From NCBI GenBank assembly GCA_041691795.1, contig JBEPTX010000003.1, positions 1 through 64,000 on the forward strand: a stretch of DNA of 64,000 bases. Reading direction: 5' to 3'. Shown here one piece after another: positions 1-8,425 of the stretch (position 1 is the stretch's first letter; each line of letters opens with the position of its first letter). A program made the translations under genes and the position numbers. This DNA comes from JBEPTX01 sp041691795 (GTDB lineage Bacteria > Patescibacteriota > Saccharimonadia > Saccharimonadales > Saccharimonadaceae). The notes beneath the pieces were generated by a model. It did no database searches. It saw only the letters and a list, made by a program, of their open reading frames with translations, and was not told the DNA's origin.

Positions 1-55
1 GCCACGGGGACATTGATTTATTTTTTACTGGATTCCAGATCAAGTCTGGAATGAC
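1..55 (-). repeat. Partial copy of the long structured repeat, cut by the window edge
   Basis: These bases match the right end of the copy at 21310-21618 as it is read on this strand: the conserved GCCACGGGG block, an AT-rich stretch and a terminal hairpin unit ending in GGAATGAC. The rest of the element would lie upstream of the window. It sits just downstream of the minus-strand PAP2 gene. Orientation is given relative to the copies at 50023 and 63241. Confidence 0.7.
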
Positions 56-80
56 GACTGCAAGTTCAGGATAACAAAAC

Positions 81-614
81 TTACACAACCGGTTGAACAA
101 TAAAAACAATCACCGCAAGTCCCGCGGCGCCAATAACCCAACCACCGATCACATCACTGGCATAATGTGCACCAAGATAGATTCGTGATATTCCGATCAA
201 AAATGTGACCAGAGCGATGATAATAACTGCAAACAAACTCCAAACTTCATTCATTGAAGCAATAAGGTAAGCGACGAGACCAAATACCGGGACTGTTCCT
301 GCTGCGTGACCACTAGGAAAACTAAACGTGTCTAAGTACATATGTTCGACATATTCCGTAGCAGGCCTGTCACGTCGCAGTACAAGTTTGAGCAAACTCC
401 CAACTACGAGGGTACTTACCGCAACAATACCCGCCATTTTAAGCGATGATGAATCTTTGCCAATCCCAATCCCGATAATCAGCGCACCCAGTCCACCGGT
501 GATAATTGGCTGCCCCAAAAAGGTCATAAACAGCATCGGTGTCCGCACCCAATCCGGCAGAGATCCAATAAATTTGCCGATCCGGCTGTCAAAAATATGT
601 AAATGACGCTTCAT
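81..614 (-). CDS. PAP2-family membrane phosphatase (PgpB/UppP-like)
   Basis: Integral membrane phosphatase of the PAP2 superfamily, about 177 aa. The three family signatures occur in order: KLVLRRDRP (Lys/Arg phosphate binding), FPSGHAAG (catalytic His) and SRIYLGAHYASD (Arg and His nucleophile). The rest is hydrophobic, with roughly five membrane segments. Family members dephosphorylate undecaprenyl pyrophosphate or phosphatidylglycerophosphate; the substrate here cannot be told. An in-frame upstream start at 677 exists, but the ATG at 614 lies 10 nt after a TATACT box, which suggests a very short leader. Divergent from fusA. Confidence 0.85.
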   Translation of the reverse strand: MKRHLHIFDSRIGKFIGSLPDWVRTPMLFMTFLGQPIITGGLGALIIGIGIGKDSSSLKMAGIVAVSTLVVGSLLKLVLRRDRPATEYVEHMYLDTFSFPSGHAAGTVPVFGLVAYLIASMNEVWSLFAVIIIALVTFLIGISRIYLGAHYASDVIGGWVIGAAGLAVIVFIVQPVV

Positions 615-743
615 GTATATGCTTAGTATATACCACCCACTAGGAATTTTCCTACCTCTCTGATAGAATAGATGCAAGAGCTTTTTTTATGTCTAAAAAT
701 AAGCAAAAAACTAAGTTAATAAACCAGAGGAACACACGCAATT

Positions 744-2840
744 ATGGCAGAAAAAAACGTCCCCCTAAAGGACTTTCGTAATATCGGTATTATCGCGCAT
801 ATCGACGCAGGTAAAACAACCACCACTGAGGGTATTTTGTACCGCACCGGTATCAATCACAAAATTGGTGAAGTTCGTGGCGCTAACGGTGACAGTGCAA
901 CAACTGACTGGATGGCACAAGAAAAAGAGCGCGGAATTACCATCACCAGCGCTGCCGTGACGTGTTTTTGGAAAGGTCACAAAATCAATATCATCGACAC
1001 CCCTGGTCACATCGACTTTACTGCCGAAGTCGAGCGATCATTGCGTGTTCTTGATGGTGCCGTTACTATCTTTGACGGCAAAATGGGCGTCGAAGCTCAA
1101 TCTGAGACCGTCTGGCGTCAGGCTAACAAATACGGCGTTCCTCGTATCTGTTTCATTAACAAAATCAACCAAACTGGTGGTGATTTCTACAAATCACTCG
1201 AAACAATCCACCATCGCCTATCTAAACAAGCGTTGCCAGTCCACCTGCCAATTGGATTCGAAAAAGACATCAATGGCGTTGTTGACCTCGTTGAAATGAA
1301 AGCTTACACCTACACGGACTATGCTGACCACGAACTTGTCGAAGGCGAAATCCCTGCTGACATGCTAGAGAAGTCTAAAAATGCCCGTAGCCTGCTGGTC
1401 GAAGCTGCTGTCGAAGCCGATGATACTTTGTTTGAACGTTTCCTTGACAAAGGTGAAGAGTCAATCACGATTCCAGAACTAAAAGCCGCACTACGCAAAC
1501 GTGTCTTGGAAGGCAACTTCTTCCTCGTCAGCGGTGGCGATGGCCGTGGTGTTATCGTTGAAAAACTGCTTGATATTATGGTTGACTACTTACCGTCACC
1601 ACTTGATATCGACGCTATTTGGGGTACTAACCCTAAAACTGGCGACGAAATCGAGCGCAAACCATCTGAAACTGAGCCTCTTGCTGGCCTCGCCTTCAAG
1701 ATTGCAACCGATCCATTTGTTGGAAAGTTGATCTTTGTTCGTGTTTACAGTGGTAAACTTACTGCCGGAAGCTATGTTCTGAACACCGTCACTGGTGAAA
1801 AAGAGCGCGTTGGCCGAATTGTCCGTATGCATGCTGACAAGCGTGAAGAAATTGATTCAGTTACTGCTGGTGACATCGCCGCAGTTATCGGTCTCAAAGA
1901 CACCTTTACAGGCCATACTCTATCAGACGTTGCACACCCAATTACGCTTGAAAGTATCACGTTCCCAGATCCACCTGTATCAATTGCCGTTGAGCCAAAA
2001 ACCAAGGCTGACCAGGAAAAAATGGGTATCGCCTTGCAGCGTTTGGCCGAAGAAGACCCAACCTTCCGTGTTCACACCGACGATGAAACAGGCCAGACAA
2101 TCATGTCAGGAATGGGTGAATTACACCTTGATATCCTGATTGATCGTATGAAACGCGAATTTAACGTCGAAGCTAATATCGGTGAACCACAGGTTGCATT
2201 CCGTGAATCAATCAAAGGCACATCCAAAGTTCAGGGTAAACACGCCAAGCAATCTGGTGGTCGTGGTCAGTATGGTGATATTTGGGTCGAATTCGAACCA
2301 AACGAACCAGGCAAAGGTTTTGAATTTGTCGACGCCATCAAGGGTGGTGTTGTGCCTCAGGAATACCGCAAACCAGTTGAACAAGGTATCCGTGAAACAT
2401 TGGACGGTGGTGTCATCGCTGGCTACCCAGTCGTCGACGTCAAAGCGACACTATACGACGGTAGCTATCACGATGTAGACTCAAGCGAACTTGCCTTTAA
2501 ATTGGCTGGTCACTTGGCCGCTCGCGAAGGTATCAAACAGGCGAAACCAATCTTGTTAGAGCCAATCATGAAAGTCGAAGTCACGATGCCAGAGGAATTC
2601 ATGGGTGATGTGATCGGTGACCTTAACTCTCGTCGTGGCCGTATCGACGCCATGGAAGACCTCCAAGGCGGTGCTAAACTTGTGATTGCTCACGTGCCAC
2701 TTGCCAGCATGTTTGGCTACACTGGTGACATCCGAAGTATGTCGCAGGGACGTGCAGCTAGCACAATGGAACTGGACAACTACGAGGAAGTCCCACCAAA
2801 TGTTGCGCAGGAAATCATCGAAAAACGCAGCAGCAAATAG
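744..2840 (+). CDS. fusA: Elongation factor G
   Basis: Ribosomal translocase GTPase, 698 aa, full length. G1 is AHIDAGKTTTT, switch II is DTPGH, and the family domains II-V follow to a normal C terminus. The G4 motif, normally NKxD, reads NKIN (codons aac aaa atc aac near 1158-1169). The Asp that contacts the guanine base is therefore Asn, which is unusual for a translational GTPase. The start has an upstream GAGGAAC ribosome site. fusA is separated from tuf by two accessory genes instead of lying directly beside it. Confidence 0.98.
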   Translation: MAEKNVPLKDFRNIGIIAHIDAGKTTTTEGILYRTGINHKIGEVRGANGDSATTDWMAQEKERGITITSAAVTCFWKGHKINIIDTPGHIDFTAEVERSLRVLDGAVTIFDGKMGVEAQSETVWRQANKYGVPRICFINKINQTGGDFYKSLETIHHRLSKQALPVHLPIGFEKDINGVVDLVEMKAYTYTDYADHELVEGEIPADMLEKSKNARSLLVEAAVEADDTLFERFLDKGEESITIPELKAALRKRVLEGNFFLVSGGDGRGVIVEKLLDIMVDYLPSPLDIDAIWGTNPKTGDEIERKPSETEPLAGLAFKIATDPFVGKLIFVRVYSGKLTAGSYVLNTVTGEKERVGRIVRMHADKREEIDSVTAGDIAAVIGLKDTFTGHTLSDVAHPITLESITFPDPPVSIAVEPKTKADQEKMGIALQRLAEEDPTFRVHTDDETGQTIMSGMGELHLDILIDRMKREFNVEANIGEPQVAFRESIKGTSKVQGKHAKQSGGRGQYGDIWVEFEPNEPGKGFEFVDAIKGGVVPQEYRKPVEQGIRETLDGGVIAGYPVVDVKATLYDGSYHDVDSSELAFKLAGHLAAREGIKQAKPILLEPIMKVEVTMPEEFMGDVIGDLNSRRGRIDAMEDLQGGAKLVIAHVPLASMFGYTGDIRSMSQGRAASTMELDNYEEVPPNVAQEIIEKRSSK

Positions 2841-2848
2841 TCCCATCC

Positions 2849-2875
2849 GGTCATTCTGAACCTGTTTCAGAATCT
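2849..2875. repeat. Short palindromic unit (GTCATTC family)
   Basis: A single imperfect hairpin unit beginning GGTCATTCTGAAC and ending TTCAGAATCT, directly after fusA. It resembles the terminal hairpin units of the long structured repeats elsewhere in the window. It may be a remnant or a solitary unit. Confidence 0.5.
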
Positions 2876-2884
2876 ATATATACA

Positions 2885-2912
2885 TACACCGCCATCTCGG
2901 CGGTGTATTGTT
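2885..2912 (+). terminator. Terminator after fusA
   Basis: Stem TACACCGCC / GGCGGTGTA with a 5-nt loop, followed by a T-rich stretch. It explains why fusA and the next gene are separate units. Confidence 0.7.
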
Positions 2913-2948
2913 TAATATTCAAGATATTGTATCGTTTTGTTTTTTAAA

Positions 2949-3000
2949 TATAAAAATGCTACTATGTAAAGCGATGTCGGAGATCCCGGTATCTCAAGCA
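2949..3000 (+). promoter_or_regulatory. Promoter and 5' hairpin for the 3015 gene
   Basis: A TTGTTT box and TACTAT box about 17 nt apart precede a short leader carrying the hairpin GAGAT-cccggt-ATCTC, then the AGGAGG site. A 5' hairpin between promoter and ribosome site recurs in other accessory genes of this window. Confidence 0.45.
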
Positions 3001-3014
3001 TGGTAGGAGGAACT

Positions 3015-3416
3015 GTGAATGAGTCGACGAACGATCTGTCTGTCGAGCCCGCAAGGGTTGAGGTGGCACTTACGTTTCAGGCAATTACCCAGTTATTGAC
3101 ACTTGCAGGTACTCACGACATGCAACTTGCAATCGAGGAGCAACGGCAACGGTCAAAGGTGCGCATTGTGCAAGTGCCTGTAGCAATAGACGGCCATTCA
3201 TACCGGGCAATTCTCATGGCGAGAATCAACAGCTGGCGTGGTTCAGAGGGGATGTTGCTGATGGCAGAGTGCATGGAGGGCGAGGCGTGTGTCGGTTTGA
3301 TCTACGTGTGGGTAGATATTATCAACCGAACAGTGTGTCCTCTCCAGCAGCAAATTCACTGCCACAACAGAGTAGATTGGCAGCGTCCATTCGATCTGTT
3401 GCGCCAGGTAGTGTAA
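3015..3416 (+). CDS. Hypothetical protein, small accessory gene
   Basis: Unrecognised soluble protein of about 133 aa with no signal peptide or membrane segment. The GTG at 3015 is chosen because an AGGAGG site ends 4 nt before it; the in-frame ATG at 3000 overlaps that site and is unlikely. The gene has its own promoter-like sequence, a leader hairpin and a hairpin just after the stop, so it appears monocistronic. It is inserted between fusA and tuf. Its codon use looks richer in G and C than its neighbours. No function can be assigned. Confidence 0.6.
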   Translation: MNESTNDLSVEPARVEVALTFQAITQLLTLAGTHDMQLAIEEQRQRSKVRIVQVPVAIDGHSYRAILMARINSWRGSEGMLLMAECMEGEACVGLIYVWVDIINRTVCPLQQQIHCHNRVDWQRPFDLLRQVV

Positions 3417-3424
3417 TTCCTTCG

Positions 3425-3450
3425 AGGGATCGCTACACGGCGATCCCTAC
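3425..3450 (+). terminator. Hairpin after the 3015 gene
   Basis: Stem AGGGATCG / CGATCCCT with an 8-nt loop, a few bases after the stop codon. The T tract is poor, so its role as a terminator is inferred from position. Confidence 0.5.
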
Positions 3451-3559
3451 TCCATGCTTTATGCGTCAGCAATTTATGATTGTTCTGATGAGTCCGATTC
3501 GTATGAATCTGCAGGACGAAACGCAAGTTCAATACACAGCTACCTCTGACGATGTATTG

Positions 3560-3618
3560 TTATTCAGTAGATATTATGCCATAATATAGCTATCGAGGAA
3601 GTACCTCGAACGACCTTT
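3560..3618 (+). promoter_or_regulatory. Promoter and 5' hairpin for the 3631 gene
   Basis: A TTGTTA box and a CATAAT box 17 nt apart are followed by a leader with the hairpin TCGAGG-aagta-CCTCGA and then a GGGAG ribosome site. Confidence 0.5.
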
Positions 3619-3630
3619 GGGAGTCAGGGA

Positions 3631-3846
3631 ATGGAACACTTGTCGCTACGACAGCAACTTTGGATCGCTATACGCAAAAGGAAGATCGTCCTTCGCGCCA
3701 CTGATAAAGTGGCGACGAGCACCCGGCCGAATGAGCATCCATATGACGTCGGCATCGTCTCGGAGGGCAAGCTTTTAGAGCACATGGACGAACGGGTCCG
3801 ACGGCTCGAAAGTGAGCTAGCACCAGACGAGTCTCCGCCAGACTGA
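3631..3846 (+). CDS. Hypothetical protein, 71 aa, small accessory gene
   Basis: Unrecognised small hydrophilic protein. The N-terminal third is strongly basic (QLWIAIRKRKIVLR), and the C terminus holds a short charged helix (ERVRRLESELAPDE). The start has a GGGAG site upstream. It has its own promoter, leader hairpin and downstream hairpin, and lies between fusA and tuf. It could be a nucleic-acid-binding or regulatory protein, but nothing proves it. Confidence 0.55.
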   Translation: MEHLSLRQQLWIAIRKRKIVLRATDKVATSTRPNEHPYDVGIVSEGKLLEHMDERVRRLESELAPDESPPD

Positions 3847-3883
3847 GCTTTACGCTCGTTTAACCTTCAGCACCCCATGGTCG

Positions 3884-3919
3884 TGCCCCTGGACTTTTTG
3901 TCACGGGGGCTTGATCTTT
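3884..3919 (+). terminator. Probable terminator after the 3631 gene
   Basis: Stem GCCCC / GGGGC around a T-rich loop, followed by TTGATCTTTT. The stem is weak and the assignment is moderate. Confidence 0.4.
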
Positions 3920-3985
3920 TCAACCACAAATCAATAGTGTCACGATGGTGCGGTGTGAAGCGGGAATGGTTCAGCATGAAACTCT

Positions 3986-4014
3986 TTACTATCTCTTATA
4001 AACCCTGTATAATT
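3986..4014 (+). promoter_or_regulatory. tuf promoter
   Basis: TTTACT and TATAAT (4009-4014) about 17 nt apart, upstream of a roughly 65-nt leader. The leader contains TTATATTT and AAATATAA arms and alternative TCGCG / CGCGA arms before the AGGAG ribosome site. tuf is thus transcribed on its own. Confidence 0.65.
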
Positions 4015-4085
4015 ACCCTCATACGTCGCGAGCTTTATATTTAGAGTGCGCGCGAAAATATAATCAATTAGGAGAATAATCCAAA

Positions 4086-5270
<1,185 letters not shown>

Positions 5271-5286
5271 TTGAGACAAGTACCTA

Positions 5287-5317
5287 AAAACTCCCGGATT
5301 TACCGGGAGTTTTCTTT
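5287..5317 (+). terminator. Terminator after tuf
   Basis: Stem AAAACTCCCGG / CCGGGAGTTTT with a 5-nt loop and T-rich tail. Confidence 0.9.
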
Positions 5318-5340
5318 TGGCACATTATAATTCAATAAAA

Positions 5341-5402
5341 AGCTAATCCCCGCCGGTTCCAGAGGAGGAACCATTGGGGATTCGCTCAACTCTGCGGCGG
5401 GG
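5341..5402 (-). terminator. Branched hairpin abutting the ACP stop codon
   Basis: On the minus strand CCCCGCCG pairs with CGGCGGGG and encloses a second stem GGTTCC / GGAACC. The outer stem begins right after the stop codon. A T-rich stretch follows, so this is read as the terminator of the tandem ACP gene. Confidence 0.65.
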
Positions 5403-5912
5403 TTATGCGCTACTGAGAGCGCATTTGTTTTGCTGTATCCAGACGTAGACGACGAGATCGTCGACGGTACGAATGAAGTGTACGGCTTCGTCTGAGATCT
5501 TGCAATCCAGTTGGTCCTCGATCCGCGCTGCGATTTCGATGGCATCTAGGGAGTCGACCTTCAGGTCATCACGGATGGACTTCCCGAAAATCACCTGCGT
5601 CGCTTCAACGCCTTTGACTTCCTCGATGATCTCGGCGATTGTACCGAGTATTGTCTCGGGAATCGACGGTATTGACGCTTCGACCAGTGCAACGGCATCG
5701 CCGATGGTCACTGGTGCGAATATCTCGATATCCGAAAGATCCGGAAGCCGGAACAGTCGGATCGCAGCTTCCATGATTTCGCATTTGTCGCTGCTGTCAA
5801 GGCCCAGATTCTCGAAGGCCGTGGCGTGTGTCAGACCGCGGGGATCTATACCCACCGCTCTGTCCATGATTTCCGTAAATTCACGGAAGATAACGCTGTT
5901 ACGGGTCATCAT
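5403..5912 (-). CDS. Tandem (two-domain) acyl carrier protein
   Basis: 169-aa acidic protein made of two acyl-carrier-protein-like domains. Residues about 5-80 carry NLGLDSSDKCEI and residues about 90-163 carry DDLKVDSLDAIEIA. In each, a Ser follows Asp at the place where family members receive 4'-phosphopantetheine; the second is the canonical DSL. Helix spacing and the C-terminal hydrophobic strand match single ACPs. No fatty-acid synthase or phosphopantetheinyl transferase gene is visible here. It has its own promoter, a ribosome site GAGAGATGAG and its own terminator. Start is 5912, or 5909 at the next Met. Confidence 0.8.
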   Translation of the reverse strand: MMTRNSVIFREFTEIMDRAVGIDPRGLTHATAFENLGLDSSDKCEIMEAAIRLFRLPDLSDIEIFAPVTIGDAVALVEASIPSIPETILGTIAEIIEEVKGVEATQVIFGKSIRDDLKVDSLDAIEIAARIEDQLDCKISDEAVHFIRTVDDLVVYVWIQQNKCALSSA

Positions 5913-5950
5913 GTCTCATCTCTCTTGTGGATCGTGGATCGGACGTTCGT

Positions 5951-5979
5951 ATAATACCATGATAGTAGGCTTTGGGCAA
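5951..5979 (-). promoter_or_regulatory. Promoter of the tandem ACP gene
   Basis: On the minus strand TTGCCC and TATTAT are separated by exactly 17 nt. The leader to the start is about 40 nt. Confidence 0.6.
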
Positions 5980-6003
5980 CCACAAGAGTATTGCAAAAGC
6001 GAA

Positions 6004-6061
6004 CACCCCGCTGACACCCGGAGGCACCAACAAGATGCTGCTCAACAGGCGCCAGGCGGGG
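6004..6061 (-). terminator. Branched hairpin after the 6089 gene, homologous to 6666-6726
   Basis: On the minus strand CCCCGC-x-GGCGCC pairs with GGTGTC-x-GCGGGG. The apical part (AGCAGCATC, TTG, TGCCTCC) is nearly the same as that of the hairpin at 6666-6726. Both lie just after a minus-strand accessory gene. Confidence 0.6.
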
Positions 6062-6088
6062 ATGGGTTGACGGGGTTACTTGTGAGGT

Positions 6089-6400
6089 TTAGTCATCTTT
6101 GTCGACAAAAATGACCTCCATGACGGGCTCATCGGTTGCTTTGCAGTCCATCATAGTGATGGCTTTGACTGGTGGTACGACCTCGTTACCATATGCCGCT
6201 GCCGCCCAATCTTTACTGTCGCGCTCGACCTCGTGTATGACATCATTGGGGTCGAGGCCTATTATCGTGTCCTCGTCCGAGGGCAGGGCGGTGACGACAA
6301 CTTCGGTGATGGCGTCATTACACGTTTCTTCTGCCATCTTTGCCTTGGCGGCGTCAACAATAGCGGCTGCAACGACCGATACTGTGGGATGATGGGGCAA
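6089..6400 (-). CDS. Hypothetical protein, small accessory gene
   Basis: Unrecognised acidic protein of about 103 aa ending VFVDKDD-like (VIFVDKDD). The frame stays open upstream to 6586, but that extension does not look protein-like and covers several strong RNA hairpins. I therefore prefer the TTG at 6400, which has AAGG 6 nt upstream. The long leader (about 6405-6610) holds the hairpins GTTTGCATA / TATGCAAAC and GGGGATAATCCCC enclosed by GTGGTG / CACCAC. It belongs to a run of four minus-strand accessory genes, each apparently with its own promoter. The start is uncertain. Confidence 0.45.
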   Translation of the reverse strand: MPHHPTVSVVAAAIVDAAKAKMAEETCNDAITEVVVTALPSDEDTIIGLDPNDVIHEVERDSKDWAAAAYGNEVVPPVKAITMMDCKATDEPVMEVIFVDKDD

Positions 6401-6665
6401 TTGAACCCTTGTCTTTACGACCTTCAATCGTAAAGGTCGCGTGGTGTCTAAATCTCGACGGGGATTATCCCCCTGCCACCACGACAACCACTCAAAGATT
6501 TGCCGAACAAACCTCAAAAACTGCACAAGTTTCCTCTCGTCGTTGAAAGTTTGTATGCAGATTGCACACAAAAGTATGGTTTGCATAAGCTTGTAACCCT
6601 ATGCAAACAAAACTTATTATAATGAACATCAAATCAATAGTCTGTGAAATATTTTACTATGCAAA

Positions 6666-6726
6666 CACCCCGTCGACGCCTGGAGGCATCAATGAGATGC
6701 TGCTCTAACGGGCGTCGAACGGGGTG
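6666..6726 (-). terminator. Branched hairpin after the 6737 gene
   Basis: On the minus strand CACCCCGT-x-CGACGCC pairs with GGCGTCGACGGGGTG and encloses the hairpin GCATC-tcatt-GATGC. The sequence is homologous to the hairpin at 6004-6061. Confidence 0.65.
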
Positions 6727-6736
6727 AACGGTGGGA

Positions 6737-7129
6737 TCAGGGCTTTGCCAGCGAAATGCCGTCAGTAATCCTTACCACCTCACTAGCTAGTCTGTCGGAT
6801 ATGTCCGGGTGTTTGAACACCAACACACGTCGACCGCGTAGCAGTATAGAGGTGAAGTAATGAACGCGGCCGGGCAACTCGAGTCTTTCCTTGGTACGCT
6901 CAATCAGCGTGCCAATAAGCATCGGATGTCTCCCCAGGCGTACAAACACCACCCCCGTTGATTGCTTTGTGACAGTCTCGTCAACAATGGTGACAATTTC
7001 GTCAGAAAGTTTTGCAACGCTGGTGGCGGTAGGTGCGTTTATGAACTTGACTTTGGGATCTGTAAACAGACCAATCTGTTCCAATGTCCAAGTAAAGATT
7101 TGTTCGGGGATCGTAAATATTGAGCCCAT
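6737..7129 (-). CDS. Hypothetical protein, accessory gene
   Basis: 130-aa protein without recognisable family. No membrane segment or signal peptide. The middle (VVFVRLGRHPMLIGTLIERTKERL) and C terminus (RVLVFKHPDISDRLASEVVRI) look like alternating strands and helices of a small folded domain. The ATG at 7129 has GGAAGGA just upstream and a promoter at 7214-7243. The gene is flanked by its own hairpin terminator. Function unknown. Confidence 0.6.
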   Translation of the reverse strand: MGSIFTIPEQIFTWTLEQIGLFTDPKVKFINAPTATSVAKLSDEIVTIVDETVTKQSTGVVFVRLGRHPMLIGTLIERTKERLELPGRVHYFTSILLRGRRVLVFKHPDISDRLASEVVRITDGISLAKP

Positions 7130-7213
7130 GATTCCTTCCGGGTGCGATCATACATACAGTTGTATGCAGACAAGGGGTTCGAGTACAACATGTGCCATAC
7201 CCAAACAATATCT

Positions 7214-7243
7214 ATTATAACAGTAATGCTTACGTCCTTTCAA
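7214..7243 (-). promoter_or_regulatory. Promoter of the 6737 gene
   Basis: On the minus strand TTGAAA and TATAAT are 18 nt apart. The TTGAAA box lies inside the arm of the near-perfect palindrome at 7236-7270. Confidence 0.65.
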
Positions 7244-7270
7244 ATGCTGAAGGGTTCAGAACTTGAAAGG
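7236..7270. repeat. Near-perfect 35-bp palindrome overlapping a -35 box
   Basis: CCTTTCAA-atg-CTGAA-ggg-TTCAG-aac-TTGAAAGG: two stems separated by a symmetric internal loop. It lies between the end of the 7353 gene and the promoter of the 6737 gene. It could be part of a terminator, an operator, or both. Confidence 0.7.
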
Positions 7271-7297
7271 ACGACAGAGAAGTAATTGCCATCCCAT

Positions 7298-7340
7298 GCC
7301 AGCGGCGCATCACACAGTGATGTGTGAGCGCCGCTTGGCG
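7298..7340 (-). terminator. Hairpin after the 7353 gene
   Basis: GCCAGCGGCGC and GCGCCGCTTGGC form the outer stem around an inner CACAC / GTGTG stem. It is strong but has no obvious T tract. Confidence 0.55.
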
Positions 7341-7352
7341 GGGGTGTGGGTC

Positions 7353-7757
7353 TCAGGCGCTACGAACGATCCGGAGATGTACCGGATGGAGGATCTGCAC
7401 GTGCGGCATGTGGACCCGCAGGTGCGCAACGAATGCTGCGATGAACGGATGCCTTTCGATGTCACTGCTGGACACCAGGAGGGCGACGAAGTCGTTTACC
7501 TCGATGTCATCTGTCGAGTCGCTACCTTCCATTGCCGTCTCGAGGGCGGCTTTGAAGATGGTTTCGACTTGATCGGTGACCTTGCTCAGGACGAGCTCGG
7601 TGTAGTTCCGCCCGACAAAGTCCAGTACCGCGAACGGATCGACGATGATGGTTCTGTCGGTTTCAGCCTTCGTCTCAGCGTTCGCCAACTGCACTTTGTC
7701 TGTCATCGAAATGGAGATCAAGGTGCGGTTGAACGCGGGAAGATCGAACGATGTCAT
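7353..7757 (-). CDS. Hypothetical protein, accessory gene
   Basis: 134-aa acidic protein of unknown family, probably cytosolic. A long open frame lies on the opposite strand (7263-7775), but this strand is preferred because a promoter with exact 17-nt spacing (7899-7927) and a strong leader hairpin precede it. The ribosome site is weak (GGAAA). It heads the run of minus-strand accessory genes between tuf and rpsJ. Confidence 0.5.
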   Translation of the reverse strand: MTSFDLPAFNRTLISISMTDKVQLANAETKAETDRTIIVDPFAVLDFVGRNYTELVLSKVTDQVETIFKAALETAMEGSDSTDDIEVNDFVALLVSSSDIERHPFIAAFVAHLRVHMPHVQILHPVHLRIVRSA

Positions 7758-7784
7758 AGCATTTCCAATCGGTAGTTGTGACCC

Positions 7785-7845
7785 ATGGATGTTTCCAGTC
7801 GGGCTTTCAAGGCTGTATATAGCAGCGCTGAAAGCCCGACTGAAT
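7785..7845 (-). promoter_or_regulatory. Long leader hairpin of the 7353 gene
   Basis: AGTCGGGCTTTCA and TGAAAGCCCGACT form a perfect 13-bp stem with an inner GCTG / CAGC stem, upstream of the start. It is the strongest of the 5' hairpins in this gene class. Confidence 0.65.
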
Positions 7846-7898
7846 CTATTACTTCTCTGTCAAATAACGTTTAGGAATCAATTCGACTAAACATCATA

Positions 7899-7927
7899 AT
7901 TATAGCATAAACACGTTAAAAAAGCAA
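7899..7927 (-). promoter_or_regulatory. Promoter of the 7353 gene
   Basis: On the minus strand TTGCTT and TATAAT are separated by 17 nt. Confidence 0.6.
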
Positions 7928-7963
7928 TACATAAGAATAGTTTCTGCGTATAAGTCAAGCGTG

Positions 7964-7992
7964 TTGCAGATTAGTGGTGGATAGGTTATAAT
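7964..7992 (+). promoter_or_regulatory. rpsJ promoter
   Basis: TTGCAG and TATAAT separated by exactly 17 nt. The start point would be near 8000, giving a leader of about 75 nt. Confidence 0.75.
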
Positions 7993-8019
7993 GACAACAT
8001 ATTATTTAATCATATCGAG

Positions 8020-8067
8020 AACTCGTCCGGTGCAACTCCGCGAAGAGGTTACGATATTGCACAGGAG
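8020..8067 (+). promoter_or_regulatory. rpsJ leader with two-stem structure
   Basis: ACTCGTCCG is followed by GTGCAA (8030-8035), which pairs with TTGCAC (8057-8062) around a short CTC / GAG stem. The AGGAG site comes straight after the outer stem. The layout resembles the leaders at 21697 and 22440, whose conserved start is ACTCCGYCCGAGC. Relationship to those is tentative. Confidence 0.5.
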
Positions 8068-8075
8068 TTACAACT

Positions 8076-8411
8076 ATGGCAGAAAAAGCCAAAGACGCAG
8101 CAGCTGCGGGTTTACGTATCCGTATCCGCCTAAAGGCCTATGACCACAAAGTCATCGACCAATCAGCAAAACAAATTATCGACACGGCTATCCGTACCGG
8201 TGCTAGCATTGCAGGCCCAGTACCACTGCCAACTCGTCGTAGCACGTTTACAGTGGTCAAATCACCACATGTCTACAAAATGGGCGGTGAAGCCTACGAA
8301 ATGCGCGTCCACAAACGCCTAATCGACATCACCAACGCCACTCCAAAGACGATCGACAGTCTGCAAAACCTCAGCCTTCCAGCTGGTGTTGACGCAGAAA
8401 TTCGAATGTAA
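8076..8411 (+). CDS. rpsJ: 30S ribosomal protein S10 (uS10)
   Basis: 111 aa. The body LRIRIRLKAYDHKVIDQSA and the VHKRLIDI region are diagnostic. Normally the first gene of the S10 operon. Here it has its own promoter, leader and strong terminator and stands 1.8 kb from rplC, so it is monocistronic. The SD is AGGAG, 8 nt upstream. Confidence 0.97.
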   Translation: MAEKAKDAAAAGLRIRIRLKAYDHKVIDQSAKQIIDTAIRTGASIAGPVPLPTRRSTFTVVKSPHVYKMGGEAYEMRVHKRLIDITNATPKTIDSLQNLSLPAGVDAEIRM

Positions 8412-8425
8412 TCGGATATACACCT

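Noticed and set aside
5473..6114. Open frame of 213 codons on the plus strand
   Set aside because: It covers the tandem ACP on the minus strand, whose motifs are clear; the plus-strand translation is low-complexity Ser-rich.
6401..6586. N-terminal extension of the 6089 gene
   Set aside because: The region holds several strong hairpins and reads as Trp/Arg-rich non-protein; a TTG with AAGG at 6400 fits better.
6004..6726. Integron attC sites
   Set aside because: Cassette-like layout suggested attC, but the paired RYYYAAC and GTTRRRY core sites are not present and there is no integrase in the window.
7263..7775. Open frame of 170 codons on the plus strand
   Set aside because: The opposite strand has an exact promoter, a leader hairpin and a more protein-like sequence.
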